A DNA stretch of 64,000 nucleotides from Prevotella sp. P5-92. Its GTDB lineage: Bacteria; Bacteroidota; Bacteroidia; Bacteroidales; Bacteroidaceae. The position numbers and the translations under genes were made by a program. The stretch spans positions 78,268 to 142,267 of the forward strand of contig NZ_NPJG01000098.1 of NCBI RefSeq assembly GCF_002251245.1. The letters are read 5' to 3'. Positions 9,419 through 17,203 of this stretch are shown piece after piece. Under the pieces are notes generated by a model. That model ran no database searches, was not told the DNA's origin, and worked only from the letters and a program-made list of their open reading frames with translations. The first letter of the stretch is position 1, and every line of letters starts with the position of its first letter.

Positions 9419-9426
9419 TACTTTTG
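9419..9426 (+). promoter_or_regulatory. Minus-7 box for the lytic transglycosylase gene
   Basis: TACTTTTG fits TAnnTTTG and lies 40 bases before the ATG at 9466. No TTG is present at the expected -33 position. Confidence 0.6.
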
Positions 9427-9465
9427 CAACCAAAAAATACGATTTTGTTGATAAAAATAAGAAAA

Positions 9466-10674
9466 ATGAGGCGAAAAGTACATCTTTTGACATTCGCTTG
9501 CATCGTTTTATGCTCAGCTGCCTCTCTTTGCTCGTGCGGAAAAAGCAAAGAGGGAAAGGTGGTCACGCCCTGGGGTGAAGTGACCGACACCATCCCCTCA
9601 GGCGACAGTTTCGACCTCGACCAGATAGTGGCCAACGGCGAGATTATCGTCGCCACCATCAGCGGACCCACCACATACTACGACCATCGAGGAAAGCAGT
9701 TAGGACTACACTATATGATGGCCCAGCGGTATGCAGAAAAGATTGGCGTGGGCATAAGGGTGGAACTGTGCAGGGACACGATGGAGATGATAAGAAGACT
9801 TGTATCTGGCGACGCCGACATCGTGGCATTCCCATTGAAGAAAAAGGAAGTCGAGCTTACAAAAGACTCGATAGACATGATGGTCTTTTGCGGAGCCGGA
9901 AACGACTCCATAGGACAATGGGCAGTGAACGGCGAAAAGGTGAAGTTGGCGCAGTCGCTAAAAGAGTGGTACAACCCGATGATAATGGCTGAGGTGAAGA
10001 AGGAAGAAGACTTCCTGCTGAGCACGCGTAGCGTGGTAAGACACGTCTATGCGCCGATGCTCAACCGCAAGGGAGGAATAATATCGCGTTACGACGGACT
10101 CTTCATGACTTACTGCCAACCTATACGCTGGGACTGGAAACTCATGGCCGCCCAATGCTATCAGGAGTCAACTTTCGACCCTAAGGCACGCTCGTGGGCA
10201 GGGGCTCAGGGACTGATGCAGATAATGCCTGCCACAGCCGACCATCTCGGCTTGCCGCGCGATAAGATACACGACCCGGAAAGCAATATCGCGGCAGCCG
10301 CCAAATATCTCGGACAGCTTGAAGGCAAGTTCTCAGACATCAGAGACCGCTACGAACGGCAGAACTTTGTAATGGCAAGCTACAACGGCGGTTATCATCA
10401 CATCAGAGACGCGATGGCGTTGACAGAGAAATATGGCGGCAACAAACACTCGTGGAACGACGTGAGCCAATATGTTCTGAAACTCAGCAACCCTCAGTTT
10501 TACCAAGACCCCGTAGTGCGTCACGGCTATATGAGAGGAACTGAAACGGAAGACTACGTGAGGAAGATTCGCCAGCGTTGGCAATCGTATAAAGGAGTGA
10601 AGAGCCCACGTACCGGATACTCAAACATGGCACCGCAAAAAGCGAAGAAACACAAAAGCAAATATGATGTGTGA
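9466..10674 (+). CDS. MltF-like lipoprotein lytic transglycosylase
   Basis: This is a 402-residue envelope lipoprotein that would cleave peptidoglycan glycan strands. It begins MRRKVHLLTFACIVLC with a lipobox ending L-C-S-C near residue 24. A periplasmic solute-binding (SBP_bac_3-like) domain follows (QIVANGEIIVATISGP...GDADIVAFPL), then an SLT domain with catalytic glutamate in CYQESTFD and the signature GAQGLMQIMPATA. The order, binding domain then SLT, is that of MltF. A longer frame opens at 9394 but starts inside the promoter, so 9466 is the better start. Divergent from hisG. Confidence 0.9.
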   Translation: MRRKVHLLTFACIVLCSAASLCSCGKSKEGKVVTPWGEVTDTIPSGDSFDLDQIVANGEIIVATISGPTTYYDHRGKQLGLHYMMAQRYAEKIGVGIRVELCRDTMEMIRRLVSGDADIVAFPLKKKEVELTKDSIDMMVFCGAGNDSIGQWAVNGEKVKLAQSLKEWYNPMIMAEVKKEEDFLLSTRSVVRHVYAPMLNRKGGIISRYDGLFMTYCQPIRWDWKLMAAQCYQESTFDPKARSWAGAQGLMQIMPATADHLGLPRDKIHDPESNIAAAAKYLGQLEGKFSDIRDRYERQNFVMASYNGGYHHIRDAMALTEKYGGNKHSWNDVSQYVLKLSNPQFYQDPVVRHGYMRGTETEDYVRKIRQRWQSYKGVKSPRTGYSNMAPQKAKKHKSKYDV

Positions 10675-10710
10675 TTAAGCCATTTGAATAAACAATAATA
10701 CAACATAGCT

Positions 10711-11808
10711 ATGACAAACATTACAATGGTGGCAGGAGCCAGGCCAAACTTCGTAAAACTGGCTCCTCTCGTTTGGGCTTGTGAAAAAGCGCGAAACGAA
10801 GGCAAGGCGATAGGTTACGACCTCATCTATACAGGCACACCTATCGACTCTACACTCGAGCCTATGCTCTTCAGCGACCTTGGATTACGCATGCCTAACA
10901 TCTATCTAGGCGTTGACTGCGAGAAACTCAACGAACTGACGGGGCGAGTGATGGGCGAATTTGACAAATACTTGGACGAGCACAAGACTGACATCGTCAT
11001 TGTCGTCGATGACTTGGCTTCTACCATGGCCGTTGCCATCGTATGCAAAAAAAGAGGCGTGCGACTGGCTCATCTCGTCGCCGGAACACGCTCGTTTGAT
11101 TTCAATATGCCGAAAGAGGTGAACCGTCTGGTCATCGACGGACTCAGCGACTTGCTATTTACCGCTGGAACCATGGCTAACAGCATACTTAGCAAGGAAG
11201 GCGCTGAACTGCAGAATACGTATATGGTGGGAAACATCATCATCGACACCTTACGCCACAACTACTCACGATTCTCACGTCCCACACTTCTTGACGACAA
11301 GAAGATAAAGGATGGCGACTATTATGTGCTGACCGTAAACCGCAAGGCTCTCCTTTCCGACGAGGCGTATCTGTTGTCGATGCTTACCACGCTGAACAAC
11401 AGTGTCAACGGGAAATACATCATCGCCCCACTTCGGGGAGTGGCAAAAGAGAAAATCTCAAATATGTGTCAGAGGATGACAAACATACTCGTCGTGGACA
11501 GTATGCGCTATCTTGAATTCGGCTATCTCACCTCTCATGCGAAGGGCATTATCACCGACTCGGGAAACATTGCGGAAGAGGCCACCTTCAACAATATCCC
11601 ATGCATCACGCTGAACGACTACACCGAACACATTGAAACCATCACCAAAGGCACAAATCTGCTTGTTGGATATGATGTTGAGAAAATGGAAATGGCATTG
11701 GGCGACATAGAGGCTAACAGATGGAAATCGTCTTCCCTACCCGACCGTTGGGACGGACGCACTGCCGAGAGAATACTGCAGATAATTGAATCAAGTTTGG
11801 GGAGGTAA
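10711..11808 (+). CDS. UDP-GlcNAc 2-epimerase (WecB) homologue with altered active site
   Basis: At 365 residues this is the size and GT-B fold of non-hydrolysing UDP-GlcNAc 2-epimerases, starting with MVAGARPNFVKLAPL. Key positions of the E. coli WecB active site deviate: the H-x-E-A-G-L-R segment is HLVAGTRSF (Glu117 to Val), the H-R-R-E segment is TVNRKAL (His213 to Asn), and T-G-Q-H is YTGTPID. The Asp95-type position (VVDD), the second Glu (PKEVNR) and the UDP-binding TDSGNIAEEA are kept. It may be a specialised or inactive homologue. It sits 36 bases behind the transglycosylase gene and ends at a hairpin. Confidence 0.8.
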   Translation: MTNITMVAGARPNFVKLAPLVWACEKARNEGKAIGYDLIYTGTPIDSTLEPMLFSDLGLRMPNIYLGVDCEKLNELTGRVMGEFDKYLDEHKTDIVIVVDDLASTMAVAIVCKKRGVRLAHLVAGTRSFDFNMPKEVNRLVIDGLSDLLFTAGTMANSILSKEGAELQNTYMVGNIIIDTLRHNYSRFSRPTLLDDKKIKDGDYYVLTVNRKALLSDEAYLLSMLTTLNNSVNGKYIIAPLRGVAKEKISNMCQRMTNILVVDSMRYLEFGYLTSHAKGIITDSGNIAEEATFNNIPCITLNDYTEHIETITKGTNLLVGYDVEKMEMALGDIEANRWKSSSLPDRWDGRTAERILQIIESSLGR

Positions 11809-11828
11809 TTGGGGAAGTATTAAAAAAT

Positions 11829-11882
11829 GGGAAGTTTAAGAAGTTAAGAAAGCTTCTTCCTTAACTTCTTAAACTTCCTTAA
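11829..11882. terminator. Long A/T-rich hairpin between convergent genes
   Basis: GGAAGTTTAAGAAGTTAAG (11830-11848) pairs perfectly with 11860-11878 around an 11-base loop, a 19-bp stem flanked by more CTTAACTTC copies. It lies between the convergent epimerase and LuxR genes and could terminate both. A related sequence occurs at 62989-63113. Confidence 0.7.
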
Positions 11883-11886
11883 CTTC

Positions 11887-12477
11887 TTAAATCTTATTGA
11901 TATCGACAAATCCATGCGTCACAGCATAGATGGTGAGAGCCGACACACTTCGCAGATTGAGCTTCGTCATGATGTTTTTGCGGTGAGTAATAACTGTTGA
12001 GAGGCCTATGGAGAGCGTGTCGGCTATCTCTTTGTTTATATTGCCCTGGGCAATAAGTGCCAACACCTCCGTCTCCCTGTCAGTCAAGGCAGGATGTTCC
12101 GCCATTTTCATGATATTGCTCGGAATATTCCGTCCCCCTTGGTGAGCATGGGTGGCAAGTTGGAGTATCTGTTTTAGCAACTGCTTCTCCGGCACGTTTA
12201 ACAGCAAGCTATGAAAGCCATTGATCTGAGACGACGCCTCGTTGCTCAACGTCAGGATGATGGTCTTATGACGACGGTCAACAAAAAACTGGCGATGTTC
12301 CAGTACAATATGCATTGACACAAAATAGTGAAAATATCCATCCGCGTCATTTGCTTCCAGTTCGGCAAACGACCCGAAAGTGGCAACCTGCATCACGGGC
12401 ATCATACCCTGAAGGATATTCTTCAAGCCAATGGCGGCAAGAGTATTGGAATCTACAATGGCAATTTGAGGTTTCAT
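11887..12477 (-). CDS. LuxR-type response regulator with degenerate receiver
   Basis: This 196-residue protein has an N-terminal receiver-like domain and a C-terminal LuxR/NarL helix-turn-helix (LTDRETEVLALIAQGNINKEIADTL, with the recognition helix in STVITHRKNIMTKL). In the receiver the usual pair of acidic residues after strand 1 is VDSN, and the strand-3 phosphoacceptor aspartate is missing (YFHYFVSMHIV), so phosphorylation control is unlikely; a ligand or protein partner may control it. No histidine kinase is nearby. It follows the terminator of the decarboxylase operon on the same strand. Confidence 0.85.
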   Translation of the reverse strand: MKPQIAIVDSNTLAAIGLKNILQGMMPVMQVATFGSFAELEANDADGYFHYFVSMHIVLEHRQFFVDRRHKTIILTLSNEASSQINGFHSLLLNVPEKQLLKQILQLATHAHQGGRNIPSNIMKMAEHPALTDRETEVLALIAQGNINKEIADTLSIGLSTVITHRKNIMTKLNLRSVSALTIYAVTHGFVDINKI

Positions 12478-12486
12478 TGCGTATTT

Positions 12487-12528
12487 AAAAAACGAGATGA
12501 GAGAGGCTGTTTACACTCCTCTCTCATC
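12487..12528 (-). terminator. Terminator of the decarboxylase subunit operon
   Basis: On the minus strand GATGAGAGAGG and CCTCTCTCATC form a perfect 11-bp stem around 11 bases, followed by TCG and six T residues. It lies 15 bases after the beta-subunit stop codon. Confidence 0.85.
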
Positions 12529-12542
12529 TACATATTGATGGT

Positions 12543-13700
12543 TTATGACAAGAATCCGAGCAAGGCACCGGCTGCAACGGCAGAACCTATGACGCCAGCA
12601 ACGTTTGGTCCCATAGCGTGCATGAGAAGGAAGTTGTGGCGGTCGTATTCAAGTCCGAGATTATTACTGATACGAGCACTCATTGGTACTGCCGACACTC
12701 CGGCGTTACCGATAAGCGGGTTGATCTTCTTGTCTTTTGGCAAGAACAGGTTCATGATCTTCACGAAGCAGACACCGCTGGCTGTAGCTACCATGAATGC
12801 ACATGCACCAACGACAAAGATGAACAGAGTGTTCAGTGTCAGAAACTCGCTTGCCTGGGTAGAACAACCCACGGTAAGACCGAGAAGCATGACTACAATG
12901 TCGTTAAGCGACGAACCAGCTGTCTTTGCCAGACGAGTGGTCTTTCCCGACTCTTTCAGTAGGTTGCCAAAGAAGAGCATTCCGAGCAGTGGAAGACCCG
13001 AAGGAACGATGAAGGTGGTCAGCAGCAGTCCGATGATCGGGAAGAGGATGCGCTCAGTCTGGCTAACCTGACGACCTGGTTTCATCTTGATGACACGCTC
13101 CTTCTTGGTAGTTAGCAGACGCATCAATGGCGGCTGGATCAGAGGTACAAGAGCCATGTATGAATAAGCGCATACAGCAATGGCACCCATGAGGTTTGGA
13201 CAAAGCTTCGAAGAAAGGAAGATGGCCGTAGGGCCGTCGGCTCCACCGATAATGGCGATACCTGCAGCTTGGTTTGGCTCAAAACCGAGGGCCAATGCCA
13301 CCATATATGCGCCGAAGATACCGAACTGGGCTGAAGCGCCGATGAGTACTAACTTCGGATTGGCGATGAGAGCCGAGAAGTCTGTCATTGCACCAATACC
13401 AAGGAACACCAATGGCGGATACCAGCCCTGACGTACTCCTTGATAGAAGATGTTCAGCACAGAATTGTCTTCATACAAACCGATTTCAAGACCAGCATCG
13501 GCACGGAAAGGTATGTTTCCGAGGATGATACCCAAGCCGATAGGAATGAGCAACAGTGGCTCAAAGTCTTTCTTGATTGCGAGATAGATGAGCACAGCAC
13601 CTACCACAATCATAATGAGGTTTCCTGCCGTTGCGTTGGCAAAGCCTGTATAGGTAAGAAACTCATTAAAGTTTTCAACTATAAAATCTGTAAATCCCAT
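12543..13700 (-). CDS. Na+-translocating decarboxylase, beta subunit (OadB/MmdB type)
   Basis: This 385-residue polytopic membrane protein would couple decarboxylation of the carboxybiotin carrier to Na+ export. It has about ten hydrophobic segments and the family motifs GIAIIGGADGPTAIF and SSKLCPNLMGAIAVCAYSYM, which include the conserved Asp used in Na+ transport, plus the C-terminal GNAGVSAVPMSARISN. In propionate-forming Bacteroidales this complex acts on methylmalonyl-CoA, and the mutAB genes lie 4 kb away. It follows the biotin carrier gene by 15 bases. The alpha (carboxyltransferase) subunit is not in the window. Confidence 0.93.
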   Translation of the reverse strand: MGFTDFIVENFNEFLTYTGFANATAGNLIMIVVGAVLIYLAIKKDFEPLLLIPIGLGIILGNIPFRADAGLEIGLYEDNSVLNIFYQGVRQGWYPPLVFLGIGAMTDFSALIANPKLVLIGASAQFGIFGAYMVALALGFEPNQAAGIAIIGGADGPTAIFLSSKLCPNLMGAIAVCAYSYMALVPLIQPPLMRLLTTKKERVIKMKPGRQVSQTERILFPIIGLLLTTFIVPSGLPLLGMLFFGNLLKESGKTTRLAKTAGSSLNDIVVMLLGLTVGCSTQASEFLTLNTLFIFVVGACAFMVATASGVCFVKIMNLFLPKDKKINPLIGNAGVSAVPMSARISNNLGLEYDRHNFLLMHAMGPNVAGVIGSAVAAGALLGFLS

Positions 13701-13715
13701 ACGTCAGAACCTTTT

Positions 13716-14159
13716 TTAACCGATAGTAACCAATGAGGCGCCTTCCATTACAGAGTCGCCGGGATTAACCAAAATGGCGGTGATTGTTCCTGCACACTCA
13801 GCCTCGATATTGTTCTGCATCTTCATGGCTTCGAGCACAACAACGGTGTCGCCTACGTTCACCTTGTCGCCTACCTTCACGTTCACCGTGGTGATGGTGC
13901 CTGGAAGCGGAGCCTTGACAGCTGTGCCTGCGCCTGCGGACGCTGCAGGGGCTGCAGGACGTGCCGCCGGTGCTGCTGCCGGAGCCAGAGCTGGAGCGGC
14001 AACCTTCGGACGTGATATTGCCTTTGCAGGATTGATGGGTTGCTTGAGTTCTACCTCAAATGGGATACCATTGACTGATACCTTGGCGATGTTGCCTTCC
14101 ATCTCCTCGATTTCTACTTCATAGTCAACACCTTGTACTTTATATTCAAACTTGTTCAT
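13716..14159 (-). CDS. Biotin carboxyl carrier subunit of the decarboxylase
   Basis: This 147-residue protein has three parts: an N-terminal beta segment (KVQGVDYEVEIEEM), an Ala/Pro-rich flexible linker near residues 45-80, and a biotinyl domain with the biotinylation motif EAMKMQN. The lysine carries the biotin that shuttles CO2 from the alpha to the beta subunit. It is placed between gamma and beta genes, as in methylmalonyl-CoA and oxaloacetate decarboxylase clusters. An acetyl-CoA carboxylase carrier is the alternative, but the neighbours argue against it. Confidence 0.92.
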   Translation of the reverse strand: MNKFEYKVQGVDYEVEIEEMEGNIAKVSVNGIPFEVELKQPINPAKAISRPKVAAPALAPAAAPAARPAAPAASAGAGTAVKAPLPGTITTVNVKVGDKVNVGDTVVVLEAMKMQNNIEAECAGTITAILVNPGDSVMEGASLVTIG

Positions 14160-14245
14160 ATTGTCTTTAATACTTTATTTTTTTTTAATCTTTAAATTTG
14201 ACTTTGTCGATTTCCACATTTCAATACTTCAATTTTTCCATCGTT

Positions 14246-15211
14246 TTATTCATGGAACTGTGTCATCTGTGGCAATTCCATGTTCCAGTCTGTTTTCTTT
14301 GGCTTGATGGTAATGATACCGCTCTCAACATCGTGCACATTGTCTTGATACTGCTTGAGAGCCATGGAGATGACGGCAATGTAAACCTCCTTATCGATAC
14401 CCTTGCTCTTCAAGCCGTCCTGGAGGATGACATTTGTCTTGTGACCTATTTCCTTTGTCATCTCTACTGTCTTTACTCCAGCCTTGACGGGCTGTATCTT
14501 AGCCACTGTAGAGCGATGCTTCATGAAGAGGCCGAAGAGTGTAAAGAACACGAACAACAAGGCAAGGCAGAAGAATACGATTCCCATGGCCATCACAGTA
14601 ATACCGAAGCCATGTGGGTCCTCGCGCTTGAGCTTAGCTGTCTTTGTCTCAACGATGTCTGTCATGTTTGAAATGCCAGGAGTCACATGGCCGAGCTGCT
14701 TGACAACCCAATTCTCCGAGCCATCTTTCTGGCGCGCGAATGAGATGTTTGGCTCAAGAGCCGGAATGGTGACCGAGTCGATGAGCTGCGTTGCATTTCC
14801 GCTGTAGAGACCAAGCCATGTAGGTTTTCCGGGTTCGATCTTCAAGTCGAGATGGAGCGAACCTTTTGACGGTTGGCTGTTACAAAAGAGAACCAAATGC
14901 TGACGTCCGCCGAGAGATGTACGGGGGTCGCCATTTGGTATGACACTCATGCGCTTCATGCGCTCTGGCACACTCATCTGGGGATTGAGGACAGAGCGGT
15001 CGGTGGTGATAAACATGCCACGGATGTTGTATGTCGTGAACGACACATTGGCAATCTCTACCCACGCCTCACGTTGACCGTATTCATCCTGCAGATTCTC
15101 AGTGTTGTCCGTTAGTACCTCATTGATCTTTATGCTCTTTTCTACCTGAGCATGCATCAGCGAGCTTCCTGCCAGCAACAGTGTACCTAACAGTAATTTG
15201 AATTTGTTCAT
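14246..15211 (-). CDS. Na+-decarboxylase gamma-type subunit (OadG) with extra N-terminal domain
   Basis: This 321-residue protein begins with a signal peptide (MNKFKLLLGTLLLAGSSLMHA). It has an extracytoplasmic lamin-tail-like beta domain of about 150 residues (KINEVLTDNTENLQDEYGQ...WVEIAN), one transmembrane helix near 210-230 (VMAMGIVFFCLALLFVFF), and a cytoplasmic tail. The classic OadG is only a small one-helix protein; the added exported domain is typical of Bacteroidales versions. It is first of the three decarboxylase genes and would anchor the complex. Confidence 0.85.
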   Translation of the reverse strand: MNKFKLLLGTLLLAGSSLMHAQVEKSIKINEVLTDNTENLQDEYGQREAWVEIANVSFTTYNIRGMFITTDRSVLNPQMSVPERMKRMSVIPNGDPRTSLGGRQHLVLFCNSQPSKGSLHLDLKIEPGKPTWLGLYSGNATQLIDSVTIPALEPNISFARQKDGSENWVVKQLGHVTPGISNMTDIVETKTAKLKREDPHGFGITVMAMGIVFFCLALLFVFFTLFGLFMKHRSTVAKIQPVKAGVKTVEMTKEIGHKTNVILQDGLKSKGIDKEVYIAVISMALKQYQDNVHDVESGIITIKPKKTDWNMELPQMTQFHE

Positions 15212-15256
15212 TTGTGTACGTTTATTATTATTGTTATTTATTGTTTTTATTTCTTC

Positions 15257-16942
15257 TTATGCCCCGCAGCACAACAATATTATTACTTGTGCCGTGAATA
15301 TGCGAAGGAACATGCTCAGAGGATAAACCGTGGAATAGCCAATGGCGGGAGCCTCAGTGGAGCACGACTGGTTGGCATAGGCTAATGCAGGAGGATCGGT
15401 ATATGTTCCTGCCAACATGCCCATAATGGTAAAATAGTTGAACTTGAATCTCAGGCGAGCTATCGTTCCTATTATTAAAATAGGTATAATAGTAATGAGG
15501 AAACCAGTATATACATATTTCAGTCCGTCGCCTTGGATCACCGTCTCGAGGAATCCGGCGCCTGCCTTTATTCCCACACTGGCCAGGAACAACACTAATC
15601 CTATCTCACGCAGCATCATGTTGGCACTCGTCGTGGTGTAAGTGACAAGATGCACCTTGTAGCCATAACGGCCAATGAGAATGGCGATGATCAGCGGGCC
15701 GCCAGCAATACCGAGTTTCATTGGAACAGGCATTCCGGGGAATGCAACGGGGATGCTTCCGAAAATGATACCGATGACGATGCCGAGGAAGATGGTTGCG
15801 ATATTCGGAGCCTCAAGACGCTTGATAGAGTTGCCGAGCACATCAGCCACACGGTTTACCAGATCCTCAGGTCCTACCACCATCACGCGGTCGCCAACCT
15901 GCAGAGGCAGACGTGGAGTGGCAAAGAGTTCCATGCCTTGACGGGTGACACGGGTCACATTCACGCCGTAAGCCGAAGAGAAATGCATCTGACCTAAGGT
16001 CTTTCCATTGATCGACGACTTTGTGACGAGGATGCGCTTAGACACCATAGGCTGGTCGGTCTCTTCCCACTGTACCTGTATCTCAGGACCGATGAAAGCG
16101 ATAATGGCTTCGGCATCTGCCTTGGCACATACTATAAACAACTGGTCGCCCAGTTCCAGCACTGTGTCGCGGTTAGGGATGGTCACATGACCGTCGTGCA
16201 ACAGGCGCGAGCATACGAAATCGCGGTTCAGGAAGTCGTGAATCTGCATTATTGTCCTTCCTGCAAGATAGGAATTAGTCACCTGAAGATGCATCTGGTG
16301 AGGCTTTACATGAGCGTCCTCAGCATTTGACGCCTTCAGCTCCTCTTCCTCCTTCTCAAGGCTTATGCGGCAGATGAAGCGTATCGCTATCGTGGCACCA
16401 ATGATACCAACTACACCTAACGGATAGGCACACGCATATCCCGATGCTATCTGAGGTATGTTGTCCGTGAACACACTTGTCAGGGCTTCGTTGGCGGCTC
16501 CAAGTCCAGGCGTGTTGGTCACAGCGCCATAGAGCGTGCCGACCATCATCGGCAGGTTGTGAGGATTCGAGGTGTCGAAGAAGATGAAATAGCACGCGAA
16601 CATCACGGCGATATTCAGCAAGATAGCACTTGCCGCGAGGATATTCAACGTGACACCACCCTTACGGAAACTCTCGAAAAAACCTGGTCCTACCTGAAGA
16701 CCGATCATAAAGACGAACAGGATAAGTCCGAAATCCTGAACAAACGTAATGATGTTGACAGGTGCCGTCATACCGAAATGTCCGGCGACGATACCTGCAA
16801 AAAGGACGAATGTTACGCCCAAAGCGATACCACCAAACTTTATCTTGCCCAATAGCACGCCTACGGCTATCACCATAGCGTAAAGGATGGCAATATGGGC
16901 AATAGAATCTGTCGTGGTGAAGAGATTAATTAACCATTCCAT
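15257..16942 (-). CDS. AspT/YidE-type transporter with two RCK_C domains
   Basis: This 561-residue membrane protein has the duplicated architecture of the aspartate:alanine exchanger family: about five N-terminal helices, two soluble TrkA-C/RCK_C domains (near residues 205-285 and 290-375, e.g. [21 protein letters not shown]), then about five more helices. The signature [20 protein letters not shown] and its second copy [18 protein letters not shown] are clear. Substrate is not predictable; dicarboxylates such as succinate or aspartate would fit the propionate/succinate context. It starts the leftward gene series and is divergent from mutA. Confidence 0.88.
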   Translation of the reverse strand: MEWLINLFTTTDSIAHIAILYAMVIAVGVLLGKIKFGGIALGVTFVLFAGIVAGHFGMTAPVNIITFVQDFGLILFVFMIGLQVGPGFFESFRKGGVTLNILAASAILLNIAVMFACYFIFFDTSNPHNLPMMVGTLYGAVTNTPGLGAANEALTSVFTDNIPQIASGYACAYPLGVVGIIGATIAIRFICRISLEKEEEELKASNAEDAHVKPHQMHLQVTNSYLAGRTIMQIHDFLNRDFVCSRLLHDGHVTIPNRDTVLELGDQLFIVCAKADAEAIIAFIGPEIQVQWEETDQPMVSKRILVTKSSINGKTLGQMHFSSAYGVNVTRVTRQGMELFATPRLPLQVGDRVMVVGPEDLVNRVADVLGNSIKRLEAPNIATIFLGIVIGIIFGSIPVAFPGMPVPMKLGIAGGPLIIAILIGRYGYKVHLVTYTTTSANMMLREIGLVLFLASVGIKAGAGFLETVIQGDGLKYVYTGFLITIIPILIIGTIARLRFKFNYFTIMGMLAGTYTDPPALAYANQSCSTEAPAIGYSTVYPLSMFLRIFTAQVIILLCCGA

Positions 16943-16969
16943 AAAATACTATTGTTTTTTTTTGCGCTG

Positions 16970-16977
16970 CAAAATTA
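16970..16977 (-). promoter_or_regulatory. Minus-7 box upstream of the AspT-type transporter
   Basis: TAATTTTG on the minus strand, 28 bases before the ATG, fits TAnnTTTG. No TTG lies at the right distance. Confidence 0.55.
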
Positions 16978-17102
16978 GCCAAAATATTACTCATTTTATA
17001 ATTTTTGTGCAACAATTTTTAAAAGAATGCCCAACTTTTTGAATATTTCACAATTTTATGCAAATTTCTTTGAGTTTTTATATAAATACAAAAATTATTC
17101 GC

Positions 17103-17110
17103 TATCTTTG
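17103..17110 (+). promoter_or_regulatory. Minus-7 box upstream of mutA
   Basis: TATCTTTG fits TAnnTTTG and would start a leader of about 85 nt. The leader contains an inverted repeat CAATTCG (17116-17122) / CGAATTG (17147-17153). I see no cobalamin-riboswitch B12 box. Confidence 0.65.
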
Positions 17111-17203
17111 CACCGCAATTCGACGCCATGAAATAACAGGCAGGGGCGAATTGTGTCTAAATAGACGACATTAAACTTATATAATAATTAAAAACAACCG
17201 ACT

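Noticed and set aside
17111..17203. Cobalamin riboswitch before mutAB
   Set aside because: The enzyme needs B12, but the short leader lacks the conserved B12 box and the needed length; only a small inverted repeat is present.
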